This document shows positions 10,031 to 14,268 of a stretch of DNA of 14,268 bases, piece after piece (the stretch's first letter is position 1; the number at the start of each line of letters is the position of its first letter). Location of the stretch: assembly GCA_902609035.1 (NCBI GenBank), contig CACLQG010000026.1, positions 1 through 14,268 on the forward strand, written 5' to 3'. The position numbers and the translations under genes are program-made. Below the pieces are notes generated by a model. The model did not search any database. It saw only the letters and a list, made by a program, of their open reading frames with translations, and was not told where the DNA came from. Source of the stretch: an uncultured Bacteroidota bacterium. GTDB taxonomy: Bacteria; Bacteroidota; Bacteroidia; Flavobacteriales; Flavobacteriaceae.

Positions 10031-10056
10031 ACTGAGTAACCCCAAAAGCCTAAACC
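10007..10056 (-). terminator. Candidate attenuator hairpin between rplL and rpoB
   Basis: On the minus strand GGTTTAGGCT (10056-10047) pairs with AGCTTAAACC (10029-10020) over ten positions including one G.T pair. The loop is 17 bases, and the tail reads ATTTTGTGTTTAAT. The hairpin lies 21 bases past the rplL stop and about 65 bases before rpoB. A partial terminator at this spot would let ribosomal proteins be made in excess over polymerase, as the known rplL-rpoB attenuator does in E. coli. The imperfect T-run fits partial rather than full termination. No convincing TTTG/TAnnTTTG promoter for rpoB was found in the gap. Confidence 0.45.
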
Positions 10057-10077
10057 TTGTTTGTAGTCAAAGGAAAA

Positions 10078-10458
10078 CTATTTTAGTTCAACCTCAGCTC
10101 CTGCTTCTTCAAGCGACTTTTTAAATCCTTCAGCTTCGTCTTTGGAGACCGCTTCTTTAACATTGCTAGGTGCATTATCAACTAGTTCCTTAGCCTCTTT
10201 AAGGCCAAGACCGGTTAATTCTTTTACCAATTTAACCACTGCGAGCTTTGAACCTCCAGCAGCTGTAAGCACAACATCGAATTCTGATTTTTCCTCTGCA
10301 GCAGCTTCACTGCCACCAGCAGGGGCACCGGCAGCAACAGTAACAGCTGCAGCTGCAGGTTCAATTCCGTACTCCTCTTTTAAAATATTGGTCAACTCAT
10401 TGACTTCTTTTACCGTCAAGTTAACCAATTGTTCTGCGAATTCTTTTAAATCTGCCAT
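10078..10458 (-). CDS. rplL: 50S ribosomal protein L7/L12
   Basis: Stalk protein of the large ribosomal subunit; multiple copies recruit and activate the translational GTPases, including the EF-Tu encoded in this window. It has 126 residues, normal for the family. The N-terminal helical dimerisation and L10-binding domain covers about 1-32 ([24 protein letters not shown]). An Ala/Gly-rich flexible hinge covers about 34-56. The globular C-terminal domain (59-126) contains the conserved [20 protein letters not shown] factor-binding helices. The gene lies 66 A/T-rich bases after rplJ, its binding partner, and is followed by the candidate attenuator. The ATG at 10458 is preceded by A/T-rich sequence (ATAGATAAAA) with no Shine-Dalgarno. 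Confidence 0.98.
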   Translation of the reverse strand: MADLKEFAEQLVNLTVKEVNELTNILKEEYGIEPAAAAVTVAAGAPAGGSEAAAEEKSEFDVVLTAAGGSKLAVVKLVKELTGLGLKEAKELVDNAPSNVKEAVSKDEAEGFKKSLEEAGAEVELK

Positions 10459-10524
10459 TTTTATCTATTTGAATTTTATTGTTATAAATAATTTTAATTT
10501 TTGAATGTTTATTAATTTGAACAT

Positions 10525-11040
10525 TTAACGTTCGGATAATGTTTTAAAAATTCCTGAAAGATTCGATCCACCAGATTGAAGTGCTGAGATAATATTTTTA
10601 ACGGGAGACTTGAGGAGTGTAATCACATCTCCAATCAAATCTTCTTTTGACTTGATGGATTCCAACAAGTCAATTTGGTCATCGCCAATGTAAATAGCTT
10701 CTTCAATATAGGCTCCTTTCAATATCGGTTTTTCGAATTTCTTTCGAAAATTTTTGATCAATTTCGCTGGAGTATTTCCTTCCTCAGAATACATTAATGA
10801 AGTATTACCTTTCAATACATAATGTAAATCCCCAAAATCTTTTTCTGAGTCCTCCATAGCTTTCGCCAATAAGGTATTCTTAACAACAGATAATCTGATG
10901 TTTGCCTTAAAACATGCTTTTCGTAACGCAATTGTTTGAACCGCATCTAGACCAGCAATATCTGTAAAATAAAGATTTTTTAACGAGGATAGTTCTTCAG
11001 TTAAATCTTGGATTTCTTGTGCTTTTTGCTCTTTTGTCAT
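10525..11040 (-). CDS. rplJ: 50S ribosomal protein L10
   Basis: Base of the ribosomal stalk: the N-terminal domain binds 23S rRNA next to L11, and the C-terminal helix carries L7/L12 dimers. It has 171 residues, within the usual range. Recognisable blocks are KEQKAQEIQDLTEELSSLKN at the start, the RKACFKANIRLSVVKNTLLAKAM region (about 41-63), and a C-terminal helix IISALQSGGSNLSGIFKTLSER. It sits 16 bases after rplA and 66 before rplL. The long leader that carries the L10-L12 autoregulatory site in E. coli has no room here as a separate intergenic region. An AAGGA precedes the ATG but abuts it directly, too close to act as a normal Shine-Dalgarno. Confidence 0.97.
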   Translation of the reverse strand: MTKEQKAQEIQDLTEELSSLKNLYFTDIAGLDAVQTIALRKACFKANIRLSVVKNTLLAKAMEDSEKDFGDLHYVLKGNTSLMYSEEGNTPAKLIKNFRKKFEKPILKGAYIEEAIYIGDDQIDLLESIKSKEDLIGDVITLLKSPVKNIISALQSGGSNLSGIFKTLSER

Positions 11041-11056
11041 TCCTTAAATTTTCAGG

Positions 11057-11746
11057 CTAAGCCATCTTAGTTTCAATATAAATTCCTGGGCTCATGGTAC
11101 TGGACATGGAAATACTTTTGATGTAAGTTCCTTTGATCGTTGTGGGTTTCAACTTAAGAATCGTTTTCAATAATTCATTGGCGTTATCTTCTATTTTTTT
11201 GGGTTCGAAAGAGGATTTACCAATGGAAGCATGAATAATTCCTGTCTTGTCCACTTTAAAATCAATTTTACCTCCTTTTACATCACTAATTGCTTTTTTT
11301 ATATCCATAGTAACTGTGCCTGTTTTGGGATTAGGCATCAAGCCTCTGGGACCTAATATACGTCCCAAGGGACCCAACTTTCCCATCACACTTGGCATGG
11401 TTACAATAACATCGACATCTGTCCAGCCTTCTTTGATTTTTTGAAGATATACATCCAAGCCAATGAAGTCAGCTCCTGCTTCTTTTGCATCAGCTTCTTT
11501 GTCTGGAGTAACCAAGGCCAAAACCCTAATGGTCTTACCTGTTCCATGGGGAAGGGTAACGATTCCTCTTACCATTTGATTGGATTTTTTGGGATCAACT
11601 CCCAAACGGATTGCCAAATCGACAGAAGCATCAAATTTTGAAGTGGTTACTTCTTTGACTAGAGAAGATGCATCTGCAACAGAGTAAAGTACTTTATTGT
11701 CCACTTTGGCTATTGCCTCTTTTTGTTTTTTCGATAATCTTGCCAT
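11057..11746 (-). CDS. rplA: 50S ribosomal protein L1
   Basis: Forms the mobile L1 stalk that helps release deacylated tRNA from the E site; in many bacteria it also represses its own operon by binding an rRNA-like hairpin in the mRNA. It has 229 residues, the standard length. The signature [18 protein letters not shown] is at 128-145, and the N-terminal [25 protein letters not shown] block (about 37-61) is typical. The C-terminus is also standard ([17 protein letters not shown]). The gene starts 10 bases after rplK, as in the usual rplK-rplA pair, with no Shine-Dalgarno. If L1 autoregulates here, the nusG-rplK hairpin (12221-12248) is a candidate site, but I do not recognise the canonical L1 target in it. 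Confidence 0.98.
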   Translation of the reverse strand: MARLSKKQKEAIAKVDNKVLYSVADASSLVKEVTTSKFDASVDLAIRLGVDPKKSNQMVRGIVTLPHGTGKTIRVLALVTPDKEADAKEAGADFIGLDVYLQKIKEGWTDVDVIVTMPSVMGKLGPLGRILGPRGLMPNPKTGTVTMDIKKAISDVKGGKIDFKVDKTGIIHASIGKSSFEPKKIEDNANELLKTILKLKPTTIKGTYIKSISMSSTMSPGIYIETKMA

Positions 11747-11756
11747 AACGAATTTT

Positions 11757-12200
11757 TTAAAAGTTGGATGGGAAATCTCCTTTAATAGTAAATCCCATCG
11801 AACGGGCAGTACCAGCGATCATCTTCATAGCAGATTCTATGGTAAATGCATTTAAGTCTTGCATTTTATCCTCAGCAATTTTTCTAACCTGATCCCAACT
11901 AACAGTTGCTACTTTTGTCCTATTGGGTTCGCCAGAACCCTTTTTAGCTTTGGCAGCTTCCATCAATTGAACGGCTGCCGGAGGAGTCTTAATTAAAAAT
12001 TCAAATGATTTGTCTTTGAAAACAGAAATTACAACCGGCAATATTTTACCTGGTTTATCTTGGGTTCGCGCGTTAAACTGCTTACAAAACTCCATGATAT
12101 TAACTCCTGCAGCACCCAATGCAGGTCCAACTGGTGGCGACGGATTAGCAGAACCTCCCCGAACCTGGAGTTTAAGAACTTTATCTATTTCTTTAGCCAT
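11757..12200 (-). CDS. rplK: 50S ribosomal protein L11
   Basis: Large-subunit protein that binds the GTPase-associated region of 23S rRNA. It has 147 residues, within the normal range. The N-terminal domain shows the proline-rich switch [20 protein letters not shown] (about 21-40) and [13 protein letters not shown] (71-83). The C-terminal rRNA-binding domain ends in [14 protein letters not shown], the family signature. The gene heads the rplK-rplA pair. It lies 61 bases after nusG, a gap containing a strong hairpin. The ATG at 12200 follows a run of A/T with no Shine-Dalgarno. Confidence 0.98.
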   Translation of the reverse strand: MAKEIDKVLKLQVRGGSANPSPPVGPALGAAGVNIMEFCKQFNARTQDKPGKILPVVISVFKDKSFEFLIKTPPAAVQLMEAAKAKKGSGEPNRTKVATVSWDQVRKIAEDKMQDLNAFTIESAMKMIAGTARSMGFTIKGDFPSNF

Positions 12201-12220
12201 TATTTAATAATTAATATTTG

Positions 12221-12248
12221 GTAAGTTTTAGTTGGGAACTAAAATTAC
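12221..12248 (-). promoter_or_regulatory. Stable hairpin in the nusG-rplK gap
   Basis: On the minus strand GTAATTTTAGTT (12248-12237) pairs with AACTAAAACTTAC (12233-12221), giving 12 base pairs with one bulged C and a CCC loop. It sits 13 bases past the nusG stop and about 20 bases before the rplK ATG. The sequence after the stem (CAAATATTAATT) is not a T-run, so it is not an intrinsic terminator. Possible roles are a processing site, an mRNA stabiliser for nusG, or a translational operator for rplK-rplA (for example for L1). The role is inference. Confidence 0.5.
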
Positions 12249-12261
12249 TTATTTATAACAT

Positions 12262-12813
12262 TTATAGTTTTTCAACTTGCATATAACTTAATTCTAATGG
12301 GGTCTTGCGACCAAAAATCTTCACCATCACTTCTAATTTTCTTTTTTCTTCGTTTACCTTTTCAATTGATCCATTGAATCCGTTGAAAGGTCCATCGATT
12401 ACTTTCACATTCTCTCCTCTGTTAAAGGGGATGGAAATGTGCTCTGTAGTCATGGTCAATTCATCTACTTTACCTAACATTCTGTTGACTTCAAGGGTCC
12501 TCATAGGTATAGGGTCTCCCCCTTTGGTTTCCCCCAAAAATCCAATAACATTTGTTACTGATTTGATAATATGAGGAATTTCTCCAGAAAGATTTGCCTT
12601 AATCATAATGTAGCCTGGGAAATATACTTTCTCTTTGTTGATTTTTTTTCCATTTCGGATTTGGACTACTTTTTCCATTGGTACTATGATATCCTCAACT
12701 CTATCTGCATAACCCAAACGAGTAATTTCAGACATGATATAGTCCTTAATTTTAGCCTCTTGTCCACTGACTGCTCTTATTACGTACCAGTTTTTTTCAA
12801 CGACTTCTGCCAT
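12262..12813 (-). CDS. nusG: Transcription termination/antitermination protein NusG
   Basis: Elongation factor that binds the RNA polymerase clamp and links it to Rho or to the leading ribosome through S10. It has 183 residues. The NGN domain (about 8-118) opens with NWYVIRAVSGQEAKIKDYI and contains EKVYFPGYIMIKANL (61-75). The KOW domain (about 130-183) includes NRGENVKVIDGPFNGFNGSI, the expected VKVxDGPFxxFxG motif. No insertion of the kind seen in some NusG/UpxY paralogues is present. The gene starts 3 bases past the secE stop, the conserved secE-nusG arrangement. This genomic position argues for housekeeping NusG rather than a specialised UpxY-type antiterminator. Confidence 0.98.
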   Translation of the reverse strand: MAEVVEKNWYVIRAVSGQEAKIKDYIMSEITRLGYADRVEDIIVPMEKVVQIRNGKKINKEKVYFPGYIMIKANLSGEIPHIIKSVTNVIGFLGETKGGDPIPMRTLEVNRMLGKVDELTMTTEHISIPFNRGENVKVIDGPFNGFNGSIEKVNEEKRKLEVMVKIFGRKTPLELSYMQVEKL

Positions 12814-12816
12814 AAC

Positions 12817-13014
12817 TTATTCATTGATCAATTTAAAATAAAATCCAACTACTTCGGATAGTAAGGAATCGGCACCCCATATAGCGAGTGAAAATAATAC
12901 TGAAAACACTAAAACAACAACGACCAAACGTTGAAGTTCCATACGGGGTGTCCAAGAGACATTGTTTTTAAGTTCTTCAAACGAATCTTTAATGTAGTCA
13001 ATAATGGCTGACAT
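12817..13014 (-). CDS. secE: Preprotein translocase subunit SecE
   Basis: Essential small subunit of the SecYEG translocon; it clamps SecY in the inner membrane. It has 65 residues, the short single-span form, unlike the three-span E. coli protein. An amphipathic N-terminal helix (IIDYIKDSFEELKNNV, about 4-19) is followed by the conserved WTPRMELQRL motif. One membrane segment follows (about 30-49, VVVVLVFSVLFSLAIWG). The start at 13014 is only 17 bases after the tRNA-Trp 3' end, so the mRNA 5' end after tRNA processing would be very close to the ATG. The leader is A-rich (AAAAATAAAAAACTG) with no Shine-Dalgarno. Confidence 0.95.
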   Translation of the reverse strand: MSAIIDYIKDSFEELKNNVSWTPRMELQRLVVVVLVFSVLFSLAIWGADSLLSEVVGFYFKLINE

Positions 13015-13031
13015 TCAGTTTTTTATTTTTG

Positions 13032-13104
13032 CACGGGTTGAGAGGCTCGAACTCCCGACACCTGGTTTTGGAGACCAGTGCTCTACCAACTGAGCTAAAC
13101 CCGT
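13032..13104 (-). tRNA. tRNA-Trp (anticodon CCA)
   Basis: The 73-base minus-strand sequence folds into a full cloverleaf. The acceptor stem is ACGGGTT/AACCCGT, the D-stem GCTC/GAGC, and the anticodon arm CTGGT-CTCCAAA-ACCAG gives anticodon CCA for UGG. The T-arm is GGGAG-TTCGAGC-CTCTC, and the discriminator base is G. The 3' CCA is not encoded (the genome continues CAAAAA) and must be added by nucleotidyltransferase. It sits between tuf and secE, 17 bases before secE, which implies co-transcription and release by RNase P and RNase Z. Confidence 0.97.
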
Positions 13105-13108
13105 TTTT

Positions 13109-13146
13109 ATTTAACACAAAAGGCATCCTCCAGAGGCGGATACCTT
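13109..13146 (-). terminator. Hairpin between tuf and tRNA-Trp
   Basis: On the minus strand AAGGTATCC (13146-13138) pairs with GGATGCCTT (13128-13120), nine base pairs including one T.G, with a 9-base loop GCCTCTGGA. The following bases read TTGTGTTAAATA, so the run just after the arm is CCTTTTGTGTT. It begins 23 bases past the tuf stop. The interrupted T-run suggests partial termination, which would make EF-Tu exceed the downstream products. The tRNA begins only 15 bases later with no visible promoter, so readthrough must occur. A role as an RNase entry site or mRNA stabiliser is also possible. Confidence 0.45.
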
Positions 13147-13169
13147 AAGATAATATTTATAACTTTTTC

Positions 13170-14268
13170 TTAGTCTAATATCTCAGTAACCTGTCCTGCT
13201 CCTACTGTTCTCCCACCCTCACGGATTGCAAATCTTAGACCTACACTTAATGCAATGGGTTGAATCAAATCTACTGTAATTGTTAGGTTATCACCGGGCA
13301 TTACCATTTCCACTCCATTAGGCAACACAATATTACCTGTTACGTCGGTTGTTCTAACATAGAACTGAGGTCGATAGTTGTTATGAAAAGGTGTATGACG
13401 ACCTCCTTCTTCTTTTTTCAAAATATAAACCTCAGCTTTAAATTTAGCATGAGGTGTTACAGATCCTGGCTTACAAATAACCATACCTCTTTTAATATCA
13501 GTTTTTTCAACACCTCTTAAAAGGATACCTACATTATCTCCAGCTTCTCCTCTGTCCAATATTTTTCTGAACATTTCTACTCCAGTGATTGTGGACTTCA
13601 TTTTTTCAGCGCCCATGCCGATAATGTCTACTTCGTCACCAGTGTTAGCAACTCCAGTTTCAATTCGGCCAGTTGCAACAGTTCCTCTACCTGTAATAGA
13701 GAAAACATCTTCAACAGGCATTAAAAAATCTTTTTCCACATCACGTTTAGGTAATTCGATCCATCCATCAACCTCTTCCATTAAATTAAGGACAGTATCT
13801 ACCCATTTTTGCTCTCCATTTAAAGCACCTAATGCAGAACCCAAAATGACTGGAGTATTATCTCCGTCATAATCATAAAAAGAAAGTAATTCCCTTACTT
13901 CCATTTCTACCAATTCAAGAAGTTCTTCGTCATCTACCATGTCGGCTTTGTTCAAGAATACTACAATTCTTGGAACACCTACTTGTCTGCCTAATAAAAT
14001 GTGCTCACGTGTTTGCGGCATTGGACCATCCGTAGCAGCAACTACAAGAATTGCCCCATCCATTTGAGCAGCACCAGTAACCATATTTTTTACATAGTCG
14101 GCGTGGCCTGGGCAATCTACATGCGCATAATGTCTTTTTTCTGTTTGATATTCAACGTGAGAGGTATTAATAGTAATACCACGTTCTTTTTCTTCAGGTG
14201 CATTATCAATTTGATCAAAGCTTTTTGCTTCAGACATTCCTGCATCTGCAAGAACTTTTGTAATCGCA
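13170..14268 (-). CDS. tuf: Elongation factor Tu (5' end beyond window)
   Basis: GTPase that delivers aminoacyl-tRNA to the ribosome. 365 residues are visible and the frame stays open to the right edge (reading [16 protein letters not shown]), so about 30 N-terminal residues, including the P-loop GHVDHGKT, lie outside the window. The ATG at 14237 is internal (GMSEAKS) and is not the start. Visible motifs are switch I RGITI, the G3 motif DCPGH, NKAD for guanine recognition and SALGAL as G5. Domain 2 begins near [17 protein letters not shown], and domain 3 contains EEGGRHTPF and ends [15 protein letters not shown]. No residue is obviously altered. It is the first gene of the visible cluster and is separated from tRNA-Trp by a hairpin. 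Confidence 0.98.
   Translation of the reverse strand, partial: AITKVLADAGMSEAKSFDQIDNAPEEKERGITINTSHVEYQTEKRHYAHVDCPGHADYVKNMVTGAAQMDGAILVVAATDGPMPQTREHILLGRQVGVPRIVVFLNKADMVDDEELLELVEMEVRELLSFYDYDGDNTPVILGSALGALNGEQKWVDTVLNLMEEVDGWIELPKRDVEKDFLMPVEDVFSITGRGTVATGRIETGVANTGDEVDIIGMGAEKMKSTITGVEMFRKILDRGEAGDNVGILLRGVEKTDIKRGMVICKPGSVTPHAKFKAEVYILKKEEGGRHTPFHNNYRPQFYVRTTDVTGNIVLPNGVEMVMPGDNLTITVDLIQPIALSVGLRFAIREGGRTVGAGQVTEILD

Noticed and set aside
9955..10077. Bacteroidota-type promoter (TTTG/TAnnTTTG) for rpoB
   Set aside because: TTTG elements exist, but none has a TAnnTTTG partner at about 19-base spacing.
10142..10504. 120-codon plus-strand open frame over rplL
   Set aside because: It is antisense to the Ala-rich rplL coding sequence. 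Its Ser/Ala/Pro-rich composition is what the reverse frame of that gene gives.
10459..10524. Inverted repeat AATGTT/AACATT in the rplJ-rplL gap
   Set aside because: Six A/T-rich pairs with a 10-base loop are expected by chance in such sequence.
14237..14268. Start of tuf at the ATG at 14237
   Set aside because: The frame continues upstream to the window edge with conserved EF-Tu sequence ([10 protein letters not shown]), so this Met is internal.

Overview
This window is a core housekeeping locus of a member of the Bacteroidota, read almost entirely on the minus strand. The order in the direction of transcription is tuf, tRNA-Trp, secE, nusG, rplK, rplA, rplJ, rplL, rpoB, rpoC and a DUF3467 gene. 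Three things point to this phylum: the tuf/tRNA-Trp/secE junction, a DUF3467 gene sitting directly behind rpoC, and A/T-rich leaders without usable Shine-Dalgarno sequences. The RpoB and RpoC proteins (1269 and 1438 residues) also read like those of Flavobacteriia and neighbouring classes. I cannot name a genus from the sequence alone.

Layout from the right edge, following transcription. Bases 13170-14268 hold tuf without its first ~30 codons, followed by a hairpin at 13120-13146. A tRNA-Trp lies at 13032-13104. secE and nusG (13014-12262) encode a translocase subunit and a transcription elongation factor. rplK, rplA, rplJ and rplL (12200-10078) encode L11, L1, L10 and L7/L12. A 123-base gap with a hairpin and a duplicated 18-base block follows. 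rpoB and rpoC (9954-1807) encode the two large RNA polymerase subunits, and the DUF3467 gene (1803-1489) starts 3 bases past the rpoC stop.

Beyond that the content changes. Bases 776-1488 contain no intact gene. They hold an 83-codon open frame with no usable start (944-1195), which looks like the 3' remnant of a decayed gene. It is followed by a good intrinsic terminator on the same strand (888-917), then a pair of identical TGAATTTCA half-palindromes in front of an AlkB-family dioxygenase gene (170-775). Bases 1-169 hold nothing I can call.

Functionally the cluster links translation elongation (EF-Tu, the L7/L12 stalk, L11, L1, L10, one tRNA), protein export (SecE) and transcription (NusG, RpoB, RpoC). 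The genes are closely packed, usually 3-66 bases apart, so co-transcription with internal tuning is the natural reading. The candidate tuning elements are RNA hairpins in three of the longer gaps: tuf/tRNA-Trp, nusG/rplK and rplL/rpoB. All coding sequences look intact; none shows a frameshift or a missing catalytic residue. I see no mobile element, CRISPR array, defence system or biosynthetic cluster. The points worth a second look are the non-coding elements and the decayed region, not a new multi-gene system.
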